Positions 1-9,707 of a DNA stretch of 64,000 nucleotides are shown one piece after another. The translations under genes were made by a program, and so were the position numbers. This stretch comes from Rhizobium sp. BK399. GTDB lineage: Bacteria; Pseudomonadota; Alphaproteobacteria; Rhizobiales; Rhizobiaceae. Numbering within the stretch: position 1 is the stretch's first letter; each line of letters starts with the position of its first letter. The notes beneath the pieces are model-generated. The model made no database searches, was not told the DNA's origin, and was given only the letters and a program-made list of their open reading frames with translations. Location of the stretch: assembly GCF_014194695.1 (NCBI RefSeq), contig NZ_JACIAH010000008.1:1-64000 (forward strand). The letters are read 5' to 3'.

Positions 1-95
1 TCATCGACACGAGGAACGCCGCGAGGCTTGTTCGGCAGTAGGGACGAAATGATTGACCACTCGTGGTCGGTGAGTTCGTAGCGGCGGCGTGTCAT
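1..95 (-). mobile_element. IS5-family transposase, N-terminal part (cut by window edge)
   Basis: On the minus strand an ATG at 95 opens a frame beginning MTRRRYELTDHEWSII, with a later proline/glycine-rich LLPNKPRG segment. This is the usual start of IS5/IS1031-type DDE transposases, where YELTDxEW is highly conserved. The frame is still open at base 1, so whether the element is complete cannot be judged. The 315 bases from here to the next gene (96-411) show no convincing coding sequence. Confidence 0.75.
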
Positions 96-411
96 GATAG
101 CTCCTAATTCGGAAGCCTTGAATCACGCCGAACGCAATACGCCAAGAGAATTTATGAGTTTACGGCCTACGTCGCAACGATTGAAGATCCAGAAATTTAC
201 CGACGTCACGCTCGGTTGGCATCTCACCGTGATTGTCGCCGCGCAGGGCTCTCACCAATGGTTGTAGATCCACCTAAGACTGGCTGCTGCGAGCAGCAAA
301 ACAAAGACCGTATATAAGAAACGTTTTTGCCATCTCCGCTCTCTTTAAACGCGAACGTACAAGCAATATGCAGCCGGCGCGAAGTGAATGCGCCTGCTGC
401 GTGCCGCTCAG

Positions 412-582
412 CTACTCGCCGTCTCGAACCCGCTGAATGTAGCGCTTTCTGTCCTCCTCGGTTGCGCCAATCGATAGGTCCTGCCCCAGCTCAATACGCT
501 GGGCTACAGGATGCCAGGGCCGTCCGGGGTTCTCCTTGGTCCATAGCTGCCTCGCACGTCGTTCGATTTCAGCGTCTTCCAA
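412..582 (-). CDS. small hypothetical protein, resembles DUF2934-type proteins
   Basis: A 56-codon frame starts with TTG at 582 and is preceded at good spacing by GGAGGAG. The product begins LEDAEIERRARQLWTKENPG and ends in a basic segment, RKRYIQRVRDGE. The IERRAxxLWxxEG/NxGRP pattern resembles the short cytoplasmic DUF2934 proteins common in rhizobia, but the rest diverges. No ATG start is available. Function unknown. It stands alone between IS remnants and could be a relic; the strong ribosome site and normal composition argue for a gene. Confidence 0.5.
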   Translation of the reverse strand: MEDAEIERRARQLWTKENPGRPWHPVAQRIELGQDLSIGATEEDRKRYIQRVRDGE

Positions 583-877
583 GCTGGTCTCCTCCGTTTC
601 AACGAAGGTAGCACGGGTGGACTTTGGGCACGAGCTGGCTTGATGGAGCCTTTACAGAGCTATGGCCAATCCGAAATTGTTTTCCCGACAGATTACCGCG
701 CCGTTCGGCTTCTCCACAGGTTGAGACCTGATGTTTGATATTCTAATGCTGATTCGATGCTTATTGGCGCGCGCTGGCTGTGCGACTTGCGACTACAAGC
801 TGCAGGGTCAGTTCCTACCGTCCGCACCTCCAGGGGTCATTTTCTCAATTGGTCCGACACGCCACACACTCGGTTGG

Positions 878-905
878 AAAAAAGCCCCGCTTATGCGAGC
901 GGGGC
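878..905 (-). terminator. Rho-independent terminator on the minus strand
   Basis: An 8-bp perfect stem GCCCCGCT/AGCGGGGC with loop TATGCG (884-905) is followed on the minus strand by six T residues (883-878). It would end transcription coming from the IS21 remnant to its right. Bases 583-966 otherwise hold no gene that I can support. Confidence 0.7.
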
Positions 906-966
906 AGGTGGTGACGAGGAAAGGAAAGAGGGGTGTGCGTAGGCCCTCTTCTGCGTCAAAAACAAT

Positions 967-1173
967 CTAGCTTGCCGATTGGTTCCCGTCATCTAGCGTA
1001 CAAATTAGAAGAGGCTTAAACATGTGCGCTCGCCGTAGCGCGACAGGACGCCGCAGTCGTTCGTCGAAGCTCAGGTCGTTTCCACGAGCTTGATCGAGGA
1101 GCTCCCGACAGGCCGTTGTTATGCCGGTCAGACCGAGCGCATTCATTTGCTCCAGTGTCGGATGTGTCAGCAT
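967..1173 (-). pseudogene. istB: IS21-family istB helper ATPase, N-terminal fragment
   Basis: The frame begins MLTHPTLEQMNALGLTGITT, the standard N-terminus of IS21-family IstB ATPases, which help the transposase IstA. It has GAGGACATCAG before the start. Similarity ends after about 45 residues (near LRRPVALRR), and the rest is unrelated sequence up to the stop. The Walker motifs are absent, so this is a non-functional 3'-truncated copy. It follows the istA remnant as in a normal IS21 operon. Confidence 0.75.
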
Positions 1174-1247
1174 CTGATGTCCTCTTTATTGATAGTAGGT
1201 TTTGCCGCGGATATTGCCGTGCTGCGGCGCCGGCTTCACGGCCTCGC

Positions 1248-2380
1248 TCATGGCCGGGGCCTGATCGAGACCGGATAGCTCAGGGCGTTAATTACCAGCG
1301 CCCGTTCGCAAGCCAGCTCACGTCGATCCGATTGCTGACGACGCGCCAGGGAGAGGACGCCTTGAGCAGATCGATACCCCGGTTCCGGGTGGGGCGATCG
1401 CTGAGTAGACGCTCGATAAACGTCGCCGTATTGGTCCGACCTTTGCTGCTTCACTGGGCAACGAGTGGGGTGTTGTGTCTGCATAATGTTGGTGCGCCTT
1501 GGGCATGTGTTCATTGACGGTGACGCGGCCTGCGCGCTGCGAGCTCCGGATGTGACTTGCGACACGTTTGTGATCGAAGAAGATCTCGAGCACTCGATAC
1601 GTCAGCATGACATCGACCCGTCTTCCGATCAGCGCATGCGGCACGGAATAGAAGGTCTTGTCGACCTCGATATGGACCTTCGCCGTCTTCCATTCCGCGT
1701 GTTCGAACGGCGTTGAAGGCACCTCTCCAGCTGGGTGCGCTCGACCTCATCGAACAGCGCGCGTCGAGACTATCCATATAGCCGCATCGGTAGGGTATTG
1801 AGATCTTCGATCAAGGCGCTGATACGGATAGTAAGATCGACACGGCGAAAGAAGCGCTCGTTGCGAAGCCTGGCCAAGACCCACCTCTCCAAAATCAAAA
1901 CTGTCCCTTCAACGGACTAATCTCGCCGGCCTGCCGGAACAACGGTTGTGTCGTAGTGCTCGGCGAAAGCGGCAAATGTCGCATTCAATGTCGGCTCGAA
2001 CAAAAGAGCCCTGGCCACCGCTGACTTGAGGTTGTCGTCGATCGAGGTCTTGGTACGCCACCGAAGAAGCTGACGGCTCGCTGGTTGGCCTCAATCCAAT
2101 CCGGCAGCTTCTGATTGACGCTGGCATAGGCGAAGGTCAGTTGCAAGGCGCTAAGCACAGCCGCGCGGATCTCGCCAGTCGACGGATCGATGATCGGGAT
2201 CGTGTGGCCAGCATAGTCGCCTTCCATCGCCACGCCATCAACATGGCGGGGTGCGGTAGGTGGGCTTGAAGGCCTTGAAGGGGATCGACTTCAGGATCGG
2301 AATTGGCGTCGCCTGGAGCCGGAGGACCCGACCGCCACGCGCGACGACATCGTCGATATCGCACGGTCGATGGCGCGGGC
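1248..2380 (-). pseudogene. istA: IS21-family istA transposase, multiply frameshifted
   Basis: Pieces of one IstA protein are readable in order on the minus strand but in different frames. They are an integrase-core segment (YAGHTIPIIDPSTGE then LPDWIEANQRAVSFFGGVP), a segment near 1750-1900 (LRNERFFRRVDLTIRISALI, then a TAG stop), the C-terminal beta domain (HIEVDKTFYSVPHALIGRRV, then HIRSSQRAGR) and a tail (HPEPGYRSAQGVLSLARR, ELACERALVINALS). At least three frameshifts and one stop separate them. The order and the following istB fragment make the assignment safe; the element is dead. A further minus-strand frame at 2291-2578 is not recognisable. Confidence 0.8.
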
Positions 2381-2589
2381 GAAGCGGTGATCGCAATCTA
2401 AATGATCACCGGACTGCGTACCTGAAGCGACCATGGTCGCAAGCCCATACAGCGCGACAACCGGCCCAGGATCGCGACGACCGTACACGAATTCCGGCAG
2501 TCGACGAAAATGGTGGCTGGTTTCGTAAATGGCAAAGACGCCAGTTGGAACCGGTCGATCATTCGTCCGTTTGCGCAATGCGCCGTCTG

Positions 2590-3234
2590 TCAGTGCGGTG
2601 CTTGCCGGAAGTCACCGGTGTCGGAACCCCAGCGGTCGCATGCGCCTTTCACTCTTGTCTTGGCCTCGTCGAAAGCCTCTTCGCCATACAAGGATATGAA
2701 GCTCTGCTCATAGTATCCGTTGGCAGCCAATTTCTCATGAACATCCTTGGGGAGGGCGAGAGGGGACAGACGGCCGATTTCCTGGAAGTTATCCCGCCCC
2801 AGCCGCTCCATGAGGTGCAGGCTGTGTCTTGTCTCCACATTGACATTCACAAGTACCGTTTCTCTATCGGCACTTGGCTGGTCGGAAGGAACAATACGGC
2901 ACTCGACAGAAATCTGTTCCGGCCATCCGTGCTGCTTGCCCTTTTCCGCCTCGGGAAAGAGGGAGTACTGCACTACGGTGCCAGTGGCGATGGACTGTTT
3001 AAAGGAATGCTGGACCTGAGGTGCGGGATGCTCGCATAGCAGCGCGTTCAATCGAGCAAGAATGGCATCTGCCGACCCGATCAAGGGCTGACTTCCGAGT
3101 ATCGACAAGCGGAGTTGGCCGTCGCTGGCACGCGGCACGCTGAAGATATAGTTGGGACTGTTGAAATTCCTTTGTACGATTTTAAACGCGATCTGTGAGT
3201 CAACAAGATCATAGAAGAGACTCGAGGGTATCAT
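2590..3234 (-). CDS. hypothetical protein, 214 residues
   Basis: The likely start is the ATG at 3234, with GGAGAAAG eight bases upstream. A longer frame extends to 3420, but that extension has non-coding composition. The product begins MIPSSLFYDLVDSQIAFK and contains VLVNVNVETRHSLHLMERLG and a C-terminal YYEQSFISLYGEEAFDEAK segment. It looks soluble, with no signal peptide and no membrane span. I recognise no family. It follows the minus-strand frame 3209-3847 with a 26-base overlap, so the two may have formed an operon. It appears intact, but the surroundings are decayed. Confidence 0.5.
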   Translation of the reverse strand: MIPSSLFYDLVDSQIAFKIVQRNFNSPNYIFSVPRASDGQLRLSILGSQPLIGSADAILARLNALLCEHPAPQVQHSFKQSIATGTVVQYSLFPEAEKGKQHGWPEQISVECRIVPSDQPSADRETVLVNVNVETRHSLHLMERLGRDNFQEIGRLSPLALPKDVHEKLAANGYYEQSFISLYGEEAFDEAKTRVKGACDRWGSDTGDFRQAPH

Positions 3235-3847
3235 GGTCTTTCTCCAATGAAAGAACACAAGGGGAAAAACACCGCCATCTGCCGGCTTTTCCTTGAGTTC
3301 CGTTTCGTTCTGACGGGCATTGGCGCCGATCGACCCAATCTCTTGCTTTCGCTGGACAGATTGCTTTGCTGCCCTTCGGCTCTGAACCATTCTCCATCTG
3401 TGGACGCCCCGGTGGTGCAAGAATGGTTTTCGGCGGCATTAGGCGCGAAGTCGGGTGCTGACATCGGTCTGGCCTTTCGCGCGACCGTTCATCCGTCGCT
3501 GGCCCGTATGGGAGTTCGCGGACCCGGTTCCAAATCAATGTGGCGTGCACATCATCACAAATGTCGTCGAGCCAGTTGTACATGACCATCCAGCTGTGTG
3601 TTGCCTCGACAACCGCATGAGACTGTCGATCGTTCTTCACCCGACCGGAGCGCAGCGTTTTGCCGCTTCTGTCCTGCGCCGGAGATGGCCGTAGGATCTG
3701 TGATAATCGCCGCCGGTGGTCATAAAAGGCAGTCATGCTTCCAACTCCCTTGTTGAGATCTGTGAAACCCCAATAAAGTAAGCCGAAAGGCTGGAAGTGT
3801 GACTGTCCCTCGATAATCATCTGCATCTCAGTGATCCGTTCTCTCAA
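3209..3847 (-). CDS. hypothetical protein, possibly frameshifted at its 5' end
   Basis: An open frame starts with TTG at 3847 and reads MRERITEMQMIIEGQSHFQP, then YNWLDDICDDVHATLIWNRV. A much better start signal, AGGAGGAGGT four bases before ATG, lies at 3866, but its frame (MKEAAPVERTDH) stops after 12 codons. A single base change between 3830 and 3866 would join that start to this frame, so a 5' frameshift is likely. No family recognised. The C-terminal third is arginine/proline-rich and may be out of its original frame. Confidence 0.35.
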   Translation of the reverse strand: MRERITEMQMIIEGQSHFQPFGLLYWGFTDLNKGVGSMTAFYDHRRRLSQILRPSPAQDRSGKTLRSGRVKNDRQSHAVVEATHSWMVMYNWLDDICDDVHATLIWNRVRELPYGPATDERSRERPDRCQHPTSRLMPPKTILAPPGRPQMENGSEPKGSKAICPAKARDWVDRRQCPSERNGTQGKAGRWRCFSPCVLSLEKDHDTLESLL

Positions 3848-3862
3848 CGGGCGCCGCCTCTT

Positions 3863-4108
3863 TCATGCTACCTCCTCCTGATAGCTCTCGACGTAATAAG
3901 GAGAAACGCGCGGTACGTTGAATCGCGAGAGGAAACTGTGCAATTCGAATCGCTGTTCCTTCAGGGTGTCTCTGGTGGACCGCGATGTCAAATTCATTGG
4001 TCCGGTAATCATATGAGCCGGCTTGATTGATGAAGGAGCGACCCGTTCCAAGTCAGGCACCAAGTTCTTGTCTAAGCGATCAAGGAATCTCACGGCTCGT
4101 CCCGGCAC
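3863..4108 (-). CDS. hypothetical protein, 81 residues
   Basis: The frame opens with GTG at 4108 inside the 3' end of the acetyltransferase gene and ends at 3863, next to the AGGAGGAGGT ribosome site of the following frame. Its sequence includes DLERVAPSSIKPAHMITGPM and ends SPYYVESYQEEVA. An internal ATG gives a 49-residue product. No family recognised. The close packing suggests co-transcription with the acetyltransferase upstream. Confidence 0.4.
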   Translation of the reverse strand: MPGRAVRFLDRLDKNLVPDLERVAPSSIKPAHMITGPMNLTSRSTRDTLKEQRFELHSFLSRFNVPRVSPYYVESYQEEVA

Positions 4109-4653
4109 ATCTCTCGCGCAGGGTTTCCTACGACCGTTGCGCCTTGCGCCACGTTACGAGTGACGAGAGAGCCGGCGCCGATGATCGCGCCATCGCCGAT
4201 GGTCACGCCCCCGAGGATGATTGCGCCGCCGCCGATCCAAACGTCAGCGCCGATTGCTACGGACCGGCCGATTTCCAAACCACTGCGCCTGAGGACTGGA
4301 TCCCGGTGATGGTCGGCGCAATAGATGTGGACACCAGGCCCAAGCATGGAGCCATCACCAATTCGAACGCTAGCAGTGTCGAGGATGGTACAGCCGGCAT
4401 TGAGATAGACACGATGGCCTAGTGAAATATTCATGCCGTAGGCACAGTGGAATGGTGCCTCAATGAAGGCATCTTCGGGCGCTTTCTCGAATAGCGCTTT
4501 CAGCGCTGGTGCAATATTGCCCCGACTTTCGGGGTCAAGTGTGTTGTGCTGATGCACCGCCTTGCGCGCGAACACGCGCAACGCATCGAGTTCCGGATCG
4601 AGGCAGCAATACCACTCTCCAGCAGCCATCTTCTGTCGTTCGCTGTTGCTCAC
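4090..4653 (-). CDS. maltose O-acetyltransferase/NodL-type hexapeptide acetyltransferase
   Basis: Members of this family transfer acetyl from acetyl-CoA to a sugar hydroxyl. The GTG start at 4653 has GAGGGAG upstream and gives 187 residues, the normal length for Maa/NodL/LacA proteins. The N-terminal Mac domain is visible (MAAGEWYCCLDPEL). The left-handed beta-helix follows with hexapeptide repeats and the hallmarks YLNAGCTILD, the active-site region HIYCADHHRDP, and GADVWIGGGAIILGGVTIG ending in VVGNPAREM. The longer frame to 4800 is not needed. Substrate cannot be told from sequence; a nodulation role is possible but unsupported by the neighbours. Bases 4654-5117 upstream hold nothing recognisable. 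Confidence 0.85.
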   Translation of the reverse strand: MSNSERQKMAAGEWYCCLDPELDALRVFARKAVHQHNTLDPESRGNIAPALKALFEKAPEDAFIEAPFHCAYGMNISLGHRVYLNAGCTILDTASVRIGDGSMLGPGVHIYCADHHRDPVLRRSGLEIGRSVAIGADVWIGGGAIILGGVTIGDGAIIGAGSLVTRNVAQGATVVGNPAREMCRDEP

Positions 4654-5117
4654 GGGACGCTCCCTCAATTTGTCACAGGATCGATGATGGGCAAAATGCA
4701 AGCGACATCGCAACTGTCGAAATCGTGCCGTTCGGGCCCGCTTGCGCAACGGAAGCATAGGCTCGCTTCTTCCTCGCGAGATGAACCGGCCCTTCACCAC
4801 AAGGATGGCGCGTGTGATGCGCGCCTGAGCCTTAAACGCGATTTGCGGCAGGGCGGTTTCATCTGAATTCGAGGCACCTCAAACACATTCGCAAACGCTC
4901 AAAGGGTACCCCATGGACGACTTGGTCGTGGTGGATGAAGATGGAGCGGTTTGGATCCCCGCAACTCTGCTTTGATGAGTGCTCTCAGCGCTACGGACCA
5001 GGAGCGAATGAAAGTATGGATGCTGGCGAGAATAAATTTGTGGCGTGCCATTGTAGGCCTCTATCCGATGAGTGCGGAAACCGAGGAGCGCGATCAAGCG
5101 TGAAAGGACAGCAAGAA

Positions 5118-6050
5118 ATGACATTCGGTACCGAAACCAGCGGCGTATATGCGATTGCAACGACACCCCTTTTTTTGAGGACCGTTCGATCGACTTCAAC
5201 TCGATAGACAAACTCATTGATTTCTATCAGAATAGCGGCTGCACCGGCATCACGATCCTCGGAATCATGGGCGAGGCGCCCAAAATGAAGCCTGAAGAAA
5301 GCCGCGCGATCGTAAAGCGGGTTGTCTCCCGCTCCAAAATTCCCGTCATCGTCGGCGTCTCGTCGCCAGGGTTTGTCAGCATGTGCTCTCTTACCCGCGA
5401 CTCGATGGACATGGGCGCCGCTGGAGCATGATTGCACCGCCGCCGGCATTGCTAACAGACGACCAGATCGTCAACTACTTTGCCGGGGCAGTCGAGGCCG
5501 TCGGCGAGGATGTCCCATGGGTGCTACATGACTATCCATTGACGTTGACGATGGTCATGACGCCCGGGGCGATCGCGAAAATCGTCTCCATTCACCACTC
5601 ACGCCTGAGGTTGAAGCATGAGGACTGGCCGGGCCTCGAAAAAGATCTCGACGCTCCGCGCCTTGCAGAAGTCGGGAGAATTGCGACACTTCTCCATTCG
5701 CTGCGGTAACGGCGGCATGTTTCTTGATTTCGAACCAGAGCGCGGCGCCGACGGAGCAATGTCCGGCTACGGTTTTCCCGACATGCTCACCGAGCTCGTG
5801 GGGCTGTTTGCCGCCGGAAAGCGGGAGGAGGCGCACGACCTGTTCGATGCACATTTGCCATTGATCCGGTATGAGCAGCAACTCGGCATTGGGTTGGCAG
5901 TGCGCAAACATGTGCTCAAGCGCCGGGGCATGATCGCTACGGATGCGCAACGCAAGCTCCCCAGATCCTCTCGGCCATGGCAAAGGCTGAGATCGATTAT
6001 CTGCTGGCACGCTTGGTCGGCACGACAAGAGAGCGGCACTCTAAGAGATC
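5118..6050 (+). pseudogene. DapA/N-acetylneuraminate lyase-family aldolase, frameshifted
   Basis: The ATG at 5118 (AAGGA upstream) starts TETSGVYAIATTP and breaks at a C4T7 run near 5165. The next frame continues DRSIDFNSIDKLIDFYQNSG, ITILGIMGEAPKMKPEESRA and IPVIVGVSSPGF. A third frame carries MIAPPPALLTDDQIVNYFAG to VRLKHEDWPGLEK-type sequence. A fourth has the lyase-family C-terminus CGNGGMFLDFEPERGADGAM and LAVRKHVLKRRG. Together these span a whole TIM-barrel aldolase of about 300 residues with three or more frameshifts. The Schiff-base lysine would be in the RLKHEDW segment. Non-functional. Confidence 0.8.
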
Positions 6051-6313
6051 GGCGATCCGCGAAGAAGTGTCACCGCGCAACGATGCAAATGATGGGGTTC
6101 GGGGAAGCATCCCCTCCAACGGGTTTGGCGGTGGCTTCATCTCAGGGGGCACTCACCTACTGGCGAGCATCGGGCCGTCGACTCGTCTGGCATAACGTCC
6201 GGTCGAGAGAGGTCCATCGGAAGACGGTTAGGGTCCGAGTGGATAGCGAGCTTCACGTGGCGGCTTCGGTGAACTACTCTACGGTCGTGGCAGATCGGCC
6301 GGAGGTAAGGGCT

Positions 6314-7963
6314 ATGATATTCGATCATCTTGCTAATCCTCCATTCAACCTCGATGGTGACGGCATCGCATGGGTCAAGGCGCGTTTCGCCTCCTTGTCT
6401 GGCGAGGACAGGTTGCCTCAACTTTTCAATCTTGTTCTCTTCGGGAGCGATCCCAACGAGGTTGAGCGTCTGAAAGCCTTCCGACCGGGTAGTATCACGC
6501 GGTTCGGCGGTGCGGACGCGGCGAGCGAGCGCGCCCTGATCGCTTCCTTGAACATCGACCTGCCGACGCCGCTCCTTGTTTCCGCCGATCTCGAAGGCAG
6601 TCGGCTCGCGCTTTCAGGGGCGGCAGAGATGCCGAACCCGCTCGGGCTTGCGGCACTCGACGATGTGGAGGCGACCGCCGAGGTGAGCCGTATCATGGCC
6701 CAAGAGGCGCGTGCGGCCGGGATCAACTGGTCGTTCACACCGGTCCTCGACATCAATGCAGTTTTCCGCAGCCCCATCGTTGCGACGCGCGGCTTTGGTT
6801 CTGATGTCGCTGTGATCGAGCGGCATGCAATCACGCAGATGGAGGTCTTCCAGAAAAATGGCATTGCCTCGGCCGTCAAGCACTGGCCTGGGGAGGGGTT
6901 CGACGATCGCGATCAGCATCTGCTGACCACGATCAACCCGCTTGGGATGGAAGAGTGGGAGAACACTTTTGGCCGGCTCTACCGGCGGGCGATCGAAGCC
7001 GGTGCGTTGTCGGTGATGGCGGGCCATATCGCACTTCCAAGTTTCGTGAGGTTGATCACACCGGAGGCCGGGATCGAGGCCTTCCGTCCGGCATCGATCA
7101 GCCGTCTGCTGAACGTCGAACTGTTGCGCAAACGTCTTGGCTTCAATGGTCTGATCGTCTCCGATGCCACCCCGATGGCGGGACTCGGCTCATGGTCGAA
7201 GCGTTCAGAGCATCTGCCGGAGCTTATCTCCTCCGGCTGCGACGTCATTCTCTTTTCCGACAATTGTGATGCGGATCTCTCCTACCTCAAGGCAGCGCTT
7301 TCCGATGGCCGTCTGAGGGAAGAGAGGGTCGATGAGGCGCTGATACGCCAGCTGGGTCTGAAGGCGGCGCTTGGCCTGCACCGACCGCAGCAGCTGACAA
7401 CAGTAGAGACGGAAAGGAACAAGGCCTATGCAGATGCCGTGTCGCGGCGGATCCCCACGCTCGTCAAGGATGTCGACAGCACCCTTCCGCTCGACCCGAA
7501 AAAGCACCGACGTGTCCTCGTCTTCAGCGGCGACATCGTCGTTCCGTTCTGGCCCGGGCCACAGCAATTTGTGCTGCCGGATTTTTTGAAAGACCATGGT
7601 TTCGAGGTGACGATACATACGCCGCAAATGGCGGTCGATACGAAGGATTTCGACCTCCTGCTGTACCTCCTCGGCGATGAAACACTTCTGACACGCGGGC
7701 GCATTTTTCTCGACTGGCTCAAGCTTACCGGCAATTTCGGCAATGCCATGTGGCGTGGCTGGCATGACGTCCCGACGGTGATGATCTCCTTTGGCTATCC
7801 ATATCTTCTCTATGATGCGCCGCGGGTGCCGACCTACATCAACGCCTATTCGACGACCGAAACCATGCAGCGGGCAGTGGTGGACGCATTGCTCGGCAAT
7901 GCGCCGTGGAACCGCAACAGCCCGGTCGATCCCTTCTGCGGATTGGGAGATGCTGGGTTTTGA
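6314..7963 (+). CDS. glycoside hydrolase family 3 protein (beta-N-acetylhexosaminidase/beta-glucosidase type)
   Basis: GH3 enzymes remove terminal beta-linked sugars by a double-displacement mechanism. The ATG at 6314 has a near-ideal ribosome site (GGAGGTAAGG) and gives 549 residues. The open frame runs further upstream only because it joins the decayed aldolase. Visible motifs: LLVSADLEGSRLAL near 88-101, the NagZ-like KHWPGEGFDDRDQH near 189-202, and GLIVSDATPMAGL near 279-291, where Asp284 is the expected nucleophile. A C-terminal domain follows, as in two-domain GH3 enzymes. No signal peptide, so probably cytoplasmic. Bases 6051-6313 show no separate gene. Substrate not predictable. Confidence 0.85.
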   Translation: MIFDHLANPPFNLDGDGIAWVKARFASLSGEDRLPQLFNLVLFGSDPNEVERLKAFRPGSITRFGGADAASERALIASLNIDLPTPLLVSADLEGSRLALSGAAEMPNPLGLAALDDVEATAEVSRIMAQEARAAGINWSFTPVLDINAVFRSPIVATRGFGSDVAVIERHAITQMEVFQKNGIASAVKHWPGEGFDDRDQHLLTTINPLGMEEWENTFGRLYRRAIEAGALSVMAGHIALPSFVRLITPEAGIEAFRPASISRLLNVELLRKRLGFNGLIVSDATPMAGLGSWSKRSEHLPELISSGCDVILFSDNCDADLSYLKAALSDGRLREERVDEALIRQLGLKAALGLHRPQQLTTVETERNKAYADAVSRRIPTLVKDVDSTLPLDPKKHRRVLVFSGDIVVPFWPGPQQFVLPDFLKDHGFEVTIHTPQMAVDTKDFDLLLYLLGDETLLTRGRIFLDWLKLTGNFGNAMWRGWHDVPTVMISFGYPYLLYDAPRVPTYINAYSTTETMQRAVVDALLGNAPWNRNSPVDPFCGLGDAGF

Positions 7964-8030
7964 AGCGTTGTCTTGAAGCGTGCCAGCGGCCGGCCGCCTC
8001 TGGCTAAGCTTGAAGCACGTGGGCGTGGTC

Positions 8031-9035
8031 CTAGCCGAAAAGGCTTGCCAGCCAGTAGAAGAGTGCGGAAATTGCTGCAGCGGCAGGCATCGTGATGATC
8101 CACGCAATCAGGATATTGCTGGCAAGGCCCCACCGCACGGCTGAAAGGCGGCGGGCTGCACCGACCCCGACAATTGCGCCGGTAATGGTATGGGTCGTAG
8201 ATACCGGAATGCCGAGCCAAGTGGCACCGAAGAGGGTCAATGCTCCACCAGTTTCGGCGCAGAACCCCTGCATTGGGTTGAGGCGCGTGATTTTCGACCC
8301 CATGGTGTGGACGATGCGCCAGCCACCGAAGAGGGTGCCGAGTGCCATCGCGGTCTGGCAAGAGATGACCACCCAGAACGGCACGTAGAATTCCGAACCG
8401 AGATGACCCTGGCTGAACAACAATACGGCGATGATACCCATGGTCTTCTGCGCATCATTGCCGCCGTGCCCGAGTGAATAAAGAGAGGCGGACACGAACT
8501 GCATCACGCGGAACGTGCGATCGACAGCGAAAGGCGTCTGCCGCACGAACAGCCAGGACACGAGAAGCACCAGCAGCAATGCAAGGAAAAAGCCGATGGC
8601 CGGAGAGAAGAAAATCGCTCCGACTGTTTTCAGGAAGCCGCTCCAGACGATCGAAGCGAAACCCACCTTCGCCCAGCCTGCGCCGACGAGACCGCCAACG
8701 AGTGCATGCGACGAACTGGAAGGAATGCCGAAAATCCAGGTGACGACGTTCCAGATGATCGCCCCCATCAAGGCGGCGAAGATCACCTGTGGAGAGACGA
8801 TGGCTGGATCAATGATCCCCGTTCCGACTGTCTGAGCCACATGCAGGCCGAAGAACGCAAAGGCAATAAAATTGAAGAATGCTGCCCAGACGACCGCGTA
8901 TTGCGGACGGAGGACACGCGTAGACACGATTGTCGCAATGGAATTGGCCGCATCGTGCAATCCGTTGAGGAAATCGAAGATCAGCGCAATGATGATCAAG
9001 CCAACGAGCAGTGGCAAAGCTATCGAAACATCCAT
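8031..9035 (-). CDS. pit: PiT-family low-affinity inorganic phosphate transporter
   Basis: Inner-membrane phosphate permease of 334 residues, normal for the family. It carries both PiT signature repeats: DFLNGLHDAANSIAT near the N-terminus and GHGGNDAQKTMGI in the middle. It also has IPSSSSHALVGGLVG and its echo IPVSTTHTITGAIVGVG. About ten hydrophobic segments are visible. The start ATG overlaps the stop of the accessory gene orfA (TGATG), so the two are translationally coupled. Known in Sinorhizobium meliloti as orfA-pit, repressed by PhoB under phosphate limitation; the PHO box upstream of orfA fits that. Confidence 0.93.
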   Translation of the reverse strand: MDVSIALPLLVGLIIIALIFDFLNGLHDAANSIATIVSTRVLRPQYAVVWAAFFNFIAFAFFGLHVAQTVGTGIIDPAIVSPQVIFAALMGAIIWNVVTWIFGIPSSSSHALVGGLVGAGWAKVGFASIVWSGFLKTVGAIFFSPAIGFFLALLLVLLVSWLFVRQTPFAVDRTFRVMQFVSASLYSLGHGGNDAQKTMGIIAVLLFSQGHLGSEFYVPFWVVISCQTAMALGTLFGGWRIVHTMGSKITRLNPMQGFCAETGGALTLFGATWLGIPVSTTHTITGAIVGVGAARRLSAVRWGLASNILIAWIITMPAAAAISALFYWLASLFG

Positions 9036-9679
9036 CAGACGTTCTCGATGACAATGCCGCTGATCTCATTGGCGACATCTTCGAACCGGTCGACGACCTT
9101 TTCGAGTTCGCCGTAGATTTCACTGCCGATCATGTAGGCCATGGCGTCGCCCCTAGCCCCGTGACGTCTGAACAGGTCTTTCAGGCCCTCGTCATGGAGT
9201 TCATCGGACCTCCCTTCGACGCGCGTGACCTCTTCCGCAATTGTCGAGAGTCGCTGGGCATTTGGGCCAAGCTTATCGAGAAGGGTAACGGCTTCCGCAA
9301 TGAGCCTTGCTGCCTTGACGATCTCCCCACCCATCTGCTGCATCAGCGGATCGAAGCTCGATTGCTCGAACAATCGTATGGTTTTGACAGTCTTGTGCAT
9401 CATGTCGATGGCATCGTCCATCGACTGGATAAGGTCCTTTATGTCGCCACGGTCGAAGGGTGTAATGAAGCTGCGCCTGACCGCAAGGAGTACCTCGCGT
9501 GTAATGTCGTCGGCCTCGTTCTCCAGCCCCACAATCCTTTGGCAATTTTTATCAAGGTCCTTGCCATTGAGAAGGTCGTTTAAAGCTTCCGCTGCATCGA
9601 GGACGACTTTCGAATGCTTCGAGTACATGTCGAAGAATCTGTCCTCCCGCGGCATCAGCTTGCGAAAAATGTTCATCAT
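9035..9679 (-). CDS. DUF47/PhoU-like Pit accessory protein (OrfA)
   Basis: A 214-residue, mostly helical cytoplasmic protein beginning MMNIFRKLMPREDRFFDMYS. It has the family pattern VGLENEADDITREVLLAVRRSFITPFDRGD-like, then DIKDLIQSMDDAIDMMHKT. These proteins are encoded next to PiT transporters and are thought to modulate them. The stop codon overlaps the pit ATG. The start follows the PHO box at 9708-9726 by roughly 30 bases, so the pair is probably one phosphate-regulated operon. Confidence 0.92.
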   Translation of the reverse strand: MMNIFRKLMPREDRFFDMYSKHSKVVLDAAEALNDLLNGKDLDKNCQRIVGLENEADDITREVLLAVRRSFITPFDRGDIKDLIQSMDDAIDMMHKTVKTIRLFEQSSFDPLMQQMGGEIVKAARLIAEAVTLLDKLGPNAQRLSTIAEEVTRVEGRSDELHDEGLKDLFRRHGARGDAMAYMIGSEIYGELEKVVDRFEDVANEISGIVIENV

Positions 9680-9707
9680 CAGGGGCCACTTCCAGGGGTG
9701 GGTGTAA

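Noticed and set aside
327..611. Plus-strand 94-codon frame
   Set aside because: It has no ribosome site, and the opposite strand carries the small DUF2934-like gene with a good one.
5618..6313. Upstream extension of the GH3 glycosidase frame
   Set aside because: The extension encodes the out-of-frame C-terminus of the decayed DapA-type aldolase plus filler; the ideal ribosome site at 6301-6310 fixes the real start.
9011..9583. Plus-strand frame of 190 codons
   Set aside because: It is antisense to orfA, whose protein family is clear.
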